Origin: Gammaproteobacteria bacterium
GTDB taxonomy: Bacteria; Pseudomonadota; Gammaproteobacteria; Acidiferrobacterales; SPGG2
DNA length: 42,766 bases
Assembly (NCBI GenBank): GCA_029861845.1
Contig: JAOTYM010000023.1
Location: 1 to 42,766, forward strand
Direction of reading: 5' to 3'
Positions 25,473 to 33,324 of the stretch are shown one piece after another; position 1 is the first letter of the stretch; every line of letters starts with the position of its first letter. Both the position numbers and the translations under genes were made by a program. The notes under the pieces were generated by a model. It made no database searches and was not told where the DNA came from. It saw only the letters and a list, made by a program, of their open reading frames with translations.

Positions 25473-26240
25473 ATGTCTGAGCTATTCAGTTTGAAAGGCC
25501 GCGTGGCACTAGTGACCGGCGCCTCGGGCGGGCTTGGTCGGCAGTTTGCATTAACCCTATCCGGCGCCGGCGCCAGCGTCGTGCTGGCGGCACGAAGAAA
25601 GACCAGACTGCAACAACTCGCGCAAGAAATAGAATCGAACGGCGCCAAGGCCGTGCCGGTGGTTATGGATGTGACAAATGCCGACAGCATCCGCGACGGC
25701 TTTGTCGCAGCTGAGCGCGCCTTCGGTACGGTCACTATTTTGGTAAACAATTCCGGTATCGCCAGTGCCACACCTGCTCTCGAAATAGACGAAGCGGATT
25801 GGAATCGCACCATGGATACCAACTTAAAGGGTGCATGGTTGGTTGCCCAAGAAGCAGCCAGACACATGGTCGCGGCGGAAACCCATGGCAGCATTATCAA
25901 TATCGTGTCGATTCTCGCCTTCCGGGTGGCCAAACATCTCGCGTCTTATGCAGCTTCAAAGGCGGCGCTGTTACAGCTTACGCGGTCGTTGTCATTGGAA
26001 TGGGCGCCTCACAAGATTCGTGTCAACGCCATTGCGCCCGGCTATATCATCACCGACATGAATCGAGATTTCTTTCAGCGAGCCGAAGGCGCCGACGTCA
26101 TTAAGCGAATTCCGCAGCGCCGAGTCGGAACCCCCGAGGATCTAGACGGCGCACTATTATTGTTGGCCTCAGACGCGTCCTCGTATATCACCGGCAGTAC
26201 AATCGTCGTCGATGGCGGTCATTTGCAGTCCAGCCTATAA
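25473..26240 (+). CDS. SDR family oxidoreductase
   Basis: A 255-residue classical short-chain dehydrogenase, starting 3 bases after the ProC-like gene. The cofactor site is TGASGGLGRQF, the NNSG motif is LVNNSGIASATP, and the catalytic Ser-Tyr-Lys set lies in IVSILAFRVAKHLASYAASK (Tyr and Lys in YAASK). The PG motif follows in NAIAPGYIITDM. A small basic patch after strand 2 (AARRKTRLQ) suggests NADP(H). Substrates of this family are alcohols and ketones; its place in this operon suggests oxidation or reduction of a hydroxy or oxo acid intermediate. Confidence 0.92.
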   Translation: MSELFSLKGRVALVTGASGGLGRQFALTLSGAGASVVLAARRKTRLQQLAQEIESNGAKAVPVVMDVTNADSIRDGFVAAERAFGTVTILVNNSGIASATPALEIDEADWNRTMDTNLKGAWLVAQEAARHMVAAETHGSIINIVSILAFRVAKHLASYAASKAALLQLTRSLSLEWAPHKIRVNAIAPGYIITDMNRDFFQRAEGADVIKRIPQRRVGTPEDLDGALLLLASDASSYITGSTIVVDGGHLQSSL

Positions 26241-26292
26241 CCGACTGACAGCACAATCTCTTCTAAGAAGCGCAAACCACCCGGAGAAAACG

Positions 26293-26643
26293 ATGGCCAT
26301 TGAACGTATGCAGAAAGGGGCTCGAATGAGTCAAATAGTGGTACACGGCGACGTCGTGTACCTGGCAGGCCAGGTAGCACTCGAGGCGCCTGATCAATCC
26401 GCAACGGCACAGACACAGGATATTCTAGCAAGGATCGACACGCTGCTAGCAGAGGTCGGCACAGACAAATCACGATTACTTTCCGCTACGATCTGGCTCA
26501 CCGACATTCGATATTATGATGAAATGAACGCGATCTGGGATGCATGGATCGATCCGGCAAACCCGCCTGCACGTGCCTGCGTTGAGTCCAAACTGGCGAT
26601 GCCGAAATATGACGTAGAGATAATGGTAACGGCAGCACGCTGA
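26293..26643 (+). CDS. RidA/YjgF family enamine/imine deaminase
   Basis: A 116-residue protein. The start at ATG 26293 follows GGAG at a normal distance; an in-frame codon at 26212 lies inside the SDR gene. The core has GDVVYLAGQVA, the mid-region TQDILARIDTLLAEVGTDKS, and the signature PARACVESKLA, where the arginine is the residue that binds the carboxylate of the substrate. RidA hydrolyses reactive enamine/imine intermediates such as 2-aminoacrylate that arise from PLP enzymes and imine chemistry. Its presence at the end of this operon fits a pathway that forms unstable imines, in line with the ProC-like reductase. It ends 89 bases before leuS. Confidence 0.9.
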   Translation: MAIERMQKGARMSQIVVHGDVVYLAGQVALEAPDQSATAQTQDILARIDTLLAEVGTDKSRLLSATIWLTDIRYYDEMNAIWDAWIDPANPPARACVESKLAMPKYDVEIMVTAAR

Positions 26644-26732
26644 TCATCGGCGTCACTACGGCAAGTAGTATTTTGCAGTACATTCCTTTGCTAAGCTACG
26701 GTTCTACGTACACGCTACAGGGTAGCAACTCG

Positions 26733-29186
26733 ATGACTGAACGGTACAACCCAGGCGTCGTTGAAGCCAAATGGCAGGCGTATTGGGAGCAACACGGTAT
26801 CAATCGCACTGATATCATCGGCGCCAAACGTCCGTTCTTTAACCTCATGATGTACCCATACCCATCAGCCGAAGGCCTGCATGTGGGTAACGTCTACGCC
26901 TTTACCGGTGCCGACATTTACGGGCGCTTCAAACGCGTGCAGGGCTTTGACGTGTTTGAGCCCATCGGCTTCGATGCCTTCGGTATACATTCTGAAAACT
27001 TTGCTCTCGAGCAGGGCATACACCCCATGGAATTGATACCCCGGAACATCGAAAACTTTACGCGCCAACTCAAGCGCATGGGGTTTATGTACGACTGGAG
27101 TCGAACCGTCGACGTCACGCAACCCCAGTACTACAAGTGGACCCAATGGATTTTCTTGCAACTGTTCAAGGCCGGCCTCGCCGAACGCCGCAAAGCCCCA
27201 GTCAATTGGTGTCCGTCCTGTAAGACAGTACTGGCGAATGAGCAAGTTATCGATGGTCGTTGCGAGCGCTGTACATCTGAAGTTACGCAACGCTTCTTGG
27301 ACCAGTGGTTCTTCAAGATTACGCAATACGCCCAACGATTGCTCGACAATCTAGAATGGATCGATTGGTCATCATCGACTAGACGATTACAGCGAAACTG
27401 GATCGGTCGCTCTGAAGGGGCAGATATAGATTTCCCCGTTGTCGGCCAACCCGACAAAACCATACGCGTGTTCACGACACGACCGGACACACTATTTGGC
27501 GCGACATTCATGGTATTGGCACCCGAACACCCCCTGGTCGAAGTCGTCACCACCGATGCATGCCGAGCCCAGGTAGAGAAATATGTACAAAACGCTGCCG
27601 CCATGGACCTGGTAGAACGCCGAAAGGCGGGCGAGGAGCGCGCTAAGACTGGTGTCAGTACCGGTGCCAAGGCCATCAATCCTGCTAGCGACGAGGAGAT
27701 CGAAATCTGGATCGCTGACTATGTATTAATGGAATATGGTCATGGTGCCATCATGGCGGTGCCCGCACACGACGAACGCGACTTCGAATTTGCTAAGCAA
27801 TACGGTCTCCCCGTTCGCACCGTGGTGGTGCCGGCTGAAAGCGATGCGGGCGATGGCGTCGAGCGAGAAAACGCGTTCACCGCGCATACTGTTAACGAGA
27901 TACTTACGAACTCCGGCCAGTTTGATGACGTCCCGGCTGCGCAGGCGATCGGCGAAATCACGGCTTGGCTAGAAAAGCGGGGGGCCGGTCAGCTGGCGGT
28001 CAATTACCGAATCCATGACTGGTGTATTTCAAGACAGCGCTATTGGGGTCCACCGATCCCTATCATTTATTGTGATACATGCGGCATCGTGCCGGTACCC
28101 GAAGAAGATTTACCGGTGGTACTGCCCTATCTCGAAAATTTCCGACCAGATGAAAGCGGCGTCGGCCCATTAGGGCGCTCGCAAGATTTTTCTACCGTCC
28201 AGTGCCCGACTTGTGGCAATTCCGCAAGGCGCGAAACCGACGTTTCCGACACGTTTCTTGATTCTGCCTGGTACTTTCTACGCTATCCATCGACCGAGCT
28301 TGATGACCGCCCGTTTGATAAAGAACGCAACAAAACTTGGCTGCCCGTGGACAGCTACATTGGCGGTGAAGAACACGCCGTATTGCATTTGATGTACTCC
28401 CGTTTCACGACCATGGCGCTTCATGATCTGGGCCACCTTGAATTCGAAGAACCTTACAAGAAGTTTCGTAAGCATGGGTTAATCATCCGTGATGGAACCA
28501 AGATGTCCAAGTCACGGGGTAACGTCGTGATCCCGGACGAATTCGTCGAAAAGTATGGCGCCGATACGTTTCGCGTGTACCTAATGTTCCTGGGCCCATA
28601 TGAAGAAGGCGGTGACTTTCGCCAAGAGGGGATTACTGGTATCTCCCGTTTCTTCGATCGCCTATGGGCCATTATTGCACCGGTCGAACAACTAACGGCG
28701 GGATCACCGGAGGCAGGTGATGTCGAACGAAAACTACACGCCACCATCAAAAAAGTAAGCGAAGACTTGGAAGCTTTGCAATACAACACCGCCATTGCGG
28801 CAATGATGGAGTATCTCAATGTCGTCCGAGTTGGTGATCGCACCATCCGTCGCTCCGAGATCGAGCCGCTGGTGCCTATGCTAGCGCCAATGGCACCTCA
28901 TTTTGCTGAGGAGTTGTGGCAACGGCTGGGACACGAGGATTCGGTTTTTGCCGGTGCTAACTGGCCAAGTTATGATGAAAAGTTAACGATGGCTGATGAG
29001 ATCGACATTGCGGTGCAAGTGAACGGTCGTCTACGGGCTACAATCCGCCTGCCTCGAGGTGCAAACGAAGAAGAAGTAAAAACAAAAGCGTTGGCCGATA
29101 CCGCCGTTCAACGTCATCTTGGCGAGAAGGAACTGTATAAATCGATCTTGGTACCGGACCGATTAATTAATCTTGTCGTTCGCTGA
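26733..29186 (+). CDS. leuS: Leucyl-tRNA synthetase, atypical bacterial type
   Basis: Counting from ATG 26733, 817 residues. The class I HIGH motif appears as H50-V-G-N53 (usual proteobacterial LeuRS has HMGH), and the KMSKS motif is K590-S594. The editing domain is intact, including FTTRPDTLFGATFMVLAPEH and AVPAHDERDFEF with its conserved Asp, and a CxxC zinc pair occurs in NWCPSCKT. The insert before KMSKS is short. HVGN followed by YAFTGADIYGRF is the version seen in some non-proteobacterial synthetases, so this may be a second or transferred leuS. It charges leucine to tRNA. An ATG at 26673 in frame lies further upstream without a better ribosome site. Neighbours are catabolic genes, an odd setting for a translation gene. 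Confidence 0.93.
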   Translation: MTERYNPGVVEAKWQAYWEQHGINRTDIIGAKRPFFNLMMYPYPSAEGLHVGNVYAFTGADIYGRFKRVQGFDVFEPIGFDAFGIHSENFALEQGIHPMELIPRNIENFTRQLKRMGFMYDWSRTVDVTQPQYYKWTQWIFLQLFKAGLAERRKAPVNWCPSCKTVLANEQVIDGRCERCTSEVTQRFLDQWFFKITQYAQRLLDNLEWIDWSSSTRRLQRNWIGRSEGADIDFPVVGQPDKTIRVFTTRPDTLFGATFMVLAPEHPLVEVVTTDACRAQVEKYVQNAAAMDLVERRKAGEERAKTGVSTGAKAINPASDEEIEIWIADYVLMEYGHGAIMAVPAHDERDFEFAKQYGLPVRTVVVPAESDAGDGVERENAFTAHTVNEILTNSGQFDDVPAAQAIGEITAWLEKRGAGQLAVNYRIHDWCISRQRYWGPPIPIIYCDTCGIVPVPEEDLPVVLPYLENFRPDESGVGPLGRSQDFSTVQCPTCGNSARRETDVSDTFLDSAWYFLRYPSTELDDRPFDKERNKTWLPVDSYIGGEEHAVLHLMYSRFTTMALHDLGHLEFEEPYKKFRKHGLIIRDGTKMSKSRGNVVIPDEFVEKYGADTFRVYLMFLGPYEEGGDFRQEGITGISRFFDRLWAIIAPVEQLTAGSPEAGDVERKLHATIKKVSEDLEALQYNTAIAAMMEYLNVVRVGDRTIRRSEIEPLVPMLAPMAPHFAEELWQRLGHEDSVFAGANWPSYDEKLTMADEIDIAVQVNGRLRATIRLPRGANEEEVKTKALADTAVQRHLGEKELYKSILVPDRLINLVVR

Positions 29187-29276
29187 GCCGAAGCAGGGTG
29201 GCTTAGGGTTTTATCGTCAAGCAACTCAAAGGAATTGGTTGCCGCTGGTGTCGACATTAATTCGAAAGACCGTGTC

Positions 29277-30182
29277 TCACGATGCACCCGCTTCGACAAT
29301 GATCCACTCGCGAAAAGCCGCGATGCGGGGCTCATCAGACCGCGCCTCCGCACATACCATATAATAAGCAAACACCACCGGCGTAGTTAGCTCGAAGGGT
29401 CGTACCAATCGACCTGCCTTCAAATCGTCCCCGGCCAGCACGCGACTCCCCAACGCAACCCCTTGGCCCTCGATGGCAGCCTGTAGTGATAATGCGGTAC
29501 GGTTAAAGCGCAGACCACGGTTAGCATCCACATCTTTGACACCGGCCGTATATAACCACATGGACCAATCGGGCCAGTAGTCGTTCTGCGGTGGATAATC
29601 AGCGTGCAACAGTGTATGCCAGCGCAGATCGTCAGGAACATGCAGCGGATGCTGCCCCGCCAGTAACCGCGGGCTGCACACCGGGAACACCTCTTCACTC
29701 ATCAGGCAATCCACCCGCAACCCCGGGTAGTCGCCCGAACCGTAGCGAAGTCCAATATCGACCCCGCCTCGGATGAGGTCCACGATCTCATTGTTCGCAT
29801 CTATGCGCACATCGATCTCGGGGTGCAATTGTCTAAATCTGTCTAACCGTGGCAATAGCCACTTGGCAGTTAGGGACGGGGGCAGGCTCACGGTTAGCGG
29901 GCGGTCCGTATCGCGACGTTTAAATTCCTCGATCACCACCGCCAATTGATAAAAGATGTCTTCTAACCCCGGTAACAAGGCCCGACCCGCCTCCGTCAAC
30001 ACCAAGGCCCGGTTGAGGCGTTGGAACAGCCGCACCCCCAGGTCCTGCTCCAAGGCCTTCACCTGATGGCCGACCGCGGCTGGGGTTACATACAACTCGG
30101 CCGCCGCCTTCGTGAAGCTTAAATGACGACCGGCGGCCTCAAACGCCCGCAGGGCATTGAGCGAAGGCAATCGTTGTTTCAT
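29277..30182 (-). CDS. LysR-type transcriptional regulator, GcvA-like
   Basis: About 301 residues from the ATG at 30182, where the sequence begins MKQRLPSLNALRAFEAAGRH as in GcvA; an upstream ATG at 30215 adds 11 residues without a ribosome site. The N-terminal winged helix-turn-helix (LSFTKAAAELYVTPAAVGHQ) is followed by a LysR substrate domain (LPPSLTAKWLLPRL, LIRGGVDIGLRYGSGDYPGL). GcvA-like regulators sense small metabolites such as glycine and control catabolic genes. It is divergent from the DUF1127 gene, with a 125-base shared region where its operator should lie. The possible targets in this window include the leuS/RidA operon end and the OCD gene; no site was proven. Confidence 0.88.
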   Translation of the reverse strand: MKQRLPSLNALRAFEAAGRHLSFTKAAAELYVTPAAVGHQVKALEQDLGVRLFQRLNRALVLTEAGRALLPGLEDIFYQLAVVIEEFKRRDTDRPLTVSLPPSLTAKWLLPRLDRFRQLHPEIDVRIDANNEIVDLIRGGVDIGLRYGSGDYPGLRVDCLMSEEVFPVCSPRLLAGQHPLHVPDDLRWHTLLHADYPPQNDYWPDWSMWLYTAGVKDVDANRGLRFNRTALSLQAAIEGQGVALGSRVLAGDDLKAGRLVRPFELTTPVVFAYYMVCAEARSDEPRIAAFREWIIVEAGAS

Positions 30183-30307
30183 CCAAGTTTTTCTATCGCT
30201 TGCATTAGAAATCATCGTTTGTCAATGTCCAGTTTATCGCTTATATTGCGCACCAGATGAAGCTTTGGTCACAAATGTTACATTAGATGATGCGGAGGAA
30301 ATATATC

Positions 30308-30619
30308 ATGAACACCTACACAGGTCACCCAAGAGCCAGGCTCGACGTCGCCGGTCGAGGTCACGGGGTAGTTTCACAGCTTCGAGGATGGCTGCATAAC
30401 CTGGGGGCCACGCTGCATCGCAACCACGAGCGCCGGGTTGCCATTCGCGAGCTACGCGCCCTAAGCGACAGTCAGCTAGACGATATCGGTGTCGCCCGAG
30501 ACGAAATACCAGAGATTGTACAGAGCTTGACTACACGCAAAGCGGTTGAAACGCGGGCAGCAGGCAAGCAGGTTGGCAGCGCTAGTTTGGGCGCTGGCTA
30601 CTGCATAGGGCACAGCTAA
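30308..30619 (+). CDS. DUF1127 domain small protein
   Basis: A 103-residue protein, starting at ATG 30308 behind CGGAGGAA. The C-terminal half has the DUF1127 signature: a helix with REL RALSDSQLDDIGVARDEIP, preceded by a basic stretch. Proteins with this short arginine-rich domain are typical of alpha- and gammaproteobacteria; some of the small ones have been tied to RNA turnover and metabolic control, but no general function is known. Longer members like this have an N-terminal extension of unclear role. It is divergent from the GcvA-like regulator, a frequent arrangement that suggests regulation by it. Confidence 0.85.
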   Translation: MNTYTGHPRARLDVAGRGHGVVSQLRGWLHNLGATLHRNHERRVAIRELRALSDSQLDDIGVARDEIPEIVQSLTTRKAVETRAAGKQVGSASLGAGYCIGHS

Positions 30620-30791
30620 CCAGTTTGGGACTTAACGAATGCGCTGGGGGCCAAGGGTCCTCGGCGTATTCGCGGCGACACACCTACCAATTTTCTGCGT
30701 TCCTTTGCAGAACTGCCGATAGCACTGTCTTGTGACTGGCTGCGAGTTGCCGGGTACACTAGCGCCGAAACAAACCTTCGAGAGAAAAGCG

Positions 30792-31745
30792 ATGATTCTG
30801 GTCGACGCCGAGCGTGTGCATGCGCTGCTCGATTACCCGTTGTTGGTCGAGGCACTAGACAACTACCACCGACAAGATATTTGTCTGCTTGAGGATTTGT
30901 TGTTGCAACAACCTAGCGCAACGGGTACCCCCACCCATTTCTTTCTACGCGCCGCCTGGCAACCACAACAGGACCTTGGCACCAAAGTGATCACGATCTT
31001 TCCGGAGAATAAGGGTGCCGACGCCGGCCTGCCAGCGGTGCAGGCAGTCTATCTATTGTTCGACGGCAGCAACGGTCAACCCAAGGCCTGCATAGACGGT
31101 ACCGCCATCACTTACCGAAAGACGGCGGCAGATTCCGCTCTGGGGGCCAAGTACTTAGCGCGGGAGGATGCCGAGGTAATGCTCATGGTCGGTGCCGGCG
31201 CTATGGCATCACACCTCATCAGGGCGCACAGCGCGGTGCGACCCTCGATCCGCAAAGTCCTTATCTGGAATCGTACCGCCGCGGCCGCAGAAAAGCTGGC
31301 TAGCGCCCTATCATTAGACAATCTCGAAATCCGTGTCACCGACGATTTAGCGAGCGCCGCGGGCAACGCCGATGTGATCTCTTGTGCAACCATGAGCCCC
31401 TCGCCGCTTATCCAAGGCAAATGGCTAAAACCAGGGGCCCACCTCGATCTCGTTGGGGCGTTTACAAAAGAGACCCGTGAAGCAGACGATGATGCGGTAC
31501 GCCGAGGCAAATTATTCGTCGATTGCCGTGCAACCACGATAAAGGATTGTGGTGAAATCTGCATCCCGATAGCCACGGGTATTATCACCGAGAGTGATAT
31601 TCGGGCCGATCATTTCGACCTTTGTAGTGGACGTCATCCTGGTCGCGAACAGGCCGAGGATATTACATTTTTTAAGAACGGTGGTGGCGGCCACCTCGAT
31701 CTGATGACGGCGCGGTTTGCGTATAGTCGCATCGAGTCGTCTTAG
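30792..31745 (+). CDS. Ornithine cyclodeaminase/mu-crystallin family protein
   Basis: A 317-residue NAD(P)-linked protein. ATG 30792 follows GAGAG; an upstream frame to 30732 overlaps no ribosome site. The barrel-like N-domain has GTKVITIFPENK and ACIDGTAITYRKTAADSALG (the TxxRTAA-type substrate segment, here YRKTAAD), then the Rossmann site MVGAGAMASHLIRAH. Members act as ornithine cyclodeaminase, delta-1-pyrroline-2-carboxylate reductase, or as EutC of ectoine loci. The text of this one is not a clear EutC, so the exact activity is open; imine reduction or deamination fits the surroundings. A TACACT at about 30756 could be a -10 element. Confidence 0.85.
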   Translation: MILVDAERVHALLDYPLLVEALDNYHRQDICLLEDLLLQQPSATGTPTHFFLRAAWQPQQDLGTKVITIFPENKGADAGLPAVQAVYLLFDGSNGQPKACIDGTAITYRKTAADSALGAKYLAREDAEVMLMVGAGAMASHLIRAHSAVRPSIRKVLIWNRTAAAAEKLASALSLDNLEIRVTDDLASAAGNADVISCATMSPSPLIQGKWLKPGAHLDLVGAFTKETREADDDAVRRGKLFVDCRATTIKDCGEICIPIATGIITESDIRADHFDLCSGRHPGREQAEDITFFKNGGGGHLDLMTARFAYSRIESS

Positions 31746-31985
31746 TCGGTCTTCTGTCGTGGCAGCCAGGCTTCGCTATTTCGGCTGCATGTTTCGGCCA
31801 ATAAGAAACATCAACGGTGACCTGCGTTTCTTGATGGATGGCCGGCAGGTACGGCACCACCTCCTCTCGCCTATTGCACGCACACCGTTTACACTCACTG
31901 GCCGTCGACTTAGCGCAATACGATAAGACCCTGACCTGCCGCAAGCGGCACGTTTCGACTGGACAATTCTCCGATAGGGCTAAAT

Positions 31986-33212
31986 ATGCAGGATCTACGC
32001 ATAGATGCTAAGCGCCTTTGGGATAGCCTGATGGACATGGCCCGATATGGGGCCACCGCAAAAGGTGGCAGCTGTCGCCTGGCACTGACCGATGAGGATA
32101 AACAGGGCCGGGATGTATTCGTCAAGTGGTGCCGTGATGCCGGATGTGACGTCACCGTTGACAGCGTCGGCAATATTTTCGCCCGCCGACGTGGCCAAGA
32201 CCGCAAACGACACCCGGTAGTCGCCGGCAGTCATCTTGATACCCAACCCCACGGTGGTAAGTTCGACGGCGTCTATGGCGTATTAGCGGGGCTGGAAGTC
32301 ATCCGCACCCTCAATGACCACGACATAGATACCCAAGCCCCCATCGAAGTAGCCGTGTGGACTAACGAGGAAGGCGCGCGCTTCGCGCCTTCTATGTCTG
32401 GCTCGGCCGCTTTCGCCGGTGCCATCGATCTTGAGTACGCGCTGAGCCGAGTGGATCGCGCCGGCAAAATGGTAGGCAAGGAACTCGAAAGGATCGGCTA
32501 CGCGGGAACGGAACGCAGCGGCGATCATTCCATCGATGCCTATTTCGAGGCCCATATCGAACAAGGACCGATACTGGAAAACGAAGGCAAGACGGTTGGC
32601 GTCGTTACTGCCGTGCAAGGGGTTGCATGGTACGACGTGACGGTGCGCGGGCAAGATACTCACGCCGGCTCCACTCCCATGGATCGACGCCGTGATGCGC
32701 TGCTTGGCAGCGCCCGTATGATTGAGGCTGTGAACACAATCGCGCGGTCGCAGAAGCAGGGCCGCGCCACCGTGGGTGAGCTCGGCGTCTCACCGAACTC
32801 GCGAAACACGGTGCCCGGGCGAGTCTATTTCACAGTTGATATTCGGGACCCTGATGCCGACGTCATGCGGGAAATGGAAAATACTTTGCATACTCACTGT
32901 CAGGAGATTGCGTCAGGAGCAGGGCTCGATGTGACGATTGCCAAGGTAGCGTATACGCCACCCGTCGATTTCGATCCTAGCTGTATCGATCTGGTGCGTG
33001 GCAGTTGCGAAAAGCTTGGCTACTCACACCGGGATATGCTCTCAGGCGCCGGTCACGACGCCTGCTACATCGCTCGCGTCGCACCAACGAGCATGATCTT
33101 CGTCCCTTGTGCCGGCGGCATCAGTCACAACGAGGAAGAAAGTGCAGAACCGGACGATCTCGCGGCCGGCTGTAATACGTTGCTGCACGCAGTCGTGGCC
33201 CGCGCAAACTGA
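31986..33212 (+). CDS. M20 family amidohydrolase (N-carbamoyl amino acid hydrolase/allantoate amidohydrolase type, HyuC-like)
   Basis: A 408-residue zinc enzyme. The motifs are GSHLDTQPHGGKFDGVYGV (His-Asp and bridging Asp), TNEEGARF (catalytic Glu-Glu), EAHIEQGP (metal His) and SGAGHDACYIARV (Arg/His near the carboxylate). These are the hallmarks of the N-carbamoyl-L-amino acid hydrolase/beta-ureidopropionase/allantoate amidohydrolase group, which cleave ureido groups and release CO2 and NH3. It lies just before hyuA and hyuB; HyuA/HyuB open hydantoin rings to N-carbamoyl acids, and this gene could complete the cleavage. Its own start is ATG 31986; the 112-base gap to hyuA holds the promoter of the latter. 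Confidence 0.88.
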   Translation: MQDLRIDAKRLWDSLMDMARYGATAKGGSCRLALTDEDKQGRDVFVKWCRDAGCDVTVDSVGNIFARRRGQDRKRHPVVAGSHLDTQPHGGKFDGVYGVLAGLEVIRTLNDHDIDTQAPIEVAVWTNEEGARFAPSMSGSAAFAGAIDLEYALSRVDRAGKMVGKELERIGYAGTERSGDHSIDAYFEAHIEQGPILENEGKTVGVVTAVQGVAWYDVTVRGQDTHAGSTPMDRRRDALLGSARMIEAVNTIARSQKQGRATVGELGVSPNSRNTVPGRVYFTVDIRDPDADVMREMENTLHTHCQEIASGAGLDVTIAKVAYTPPVDFDPSCIDLVRGSCEKLGYSHRDMLSGAGHDACYIARVAPTSMIFVPCAGGISHNEEESAEPDDLAAGCNTLLHAVVARAN

Positions 33213-33245
33213 CGCGCGATCATATTGCACCCTAACCTCGACAGC

Positions 33246-33280
33246 TTGACAGCCGCCCCCCCGGGGTGGTTATGTATACA
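33246..33280 (+). promoter_or_regulatory. Promoter with TGTATACA palindrome before hyuA (candidate GntR operator)
   Basis: A perfect -35 hexamer TTGACA (33246-33251) is followed at 18-19 bases by TTATGT/TATGTA (33270-33276). Overlapping this -10 region is the 8-base perfect palindrome TGTATACA (33273-33280), which resembles operators of FCD-type GntR regulators (GTATAC core). A regulator of that type is encoded at 39422-40177 inside the operon this promoter would drive, so feedback repression relieved by a substrate is a natural reading. Elements are seen in sequence; binding is inferred. Confidence 0.55.
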
Positions 33281-33324
33281 CTGCGTATTCAAAATGGATG
33301 CGCCATCGCTTAAGGGGATGAGTC

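Noticed and set aside
27131-27679. 182-residue minus-strand frame inside leuS
   Set aside because: Lies within the editing domain of an intact synthetase and shows no family motif.
31937-31950. TGCCGCAAGCGGCA hairpin before the M20 amidohydrolase gene
   Set aside because: Short 5-bp stem with no T-run and no clear role; could be chance.
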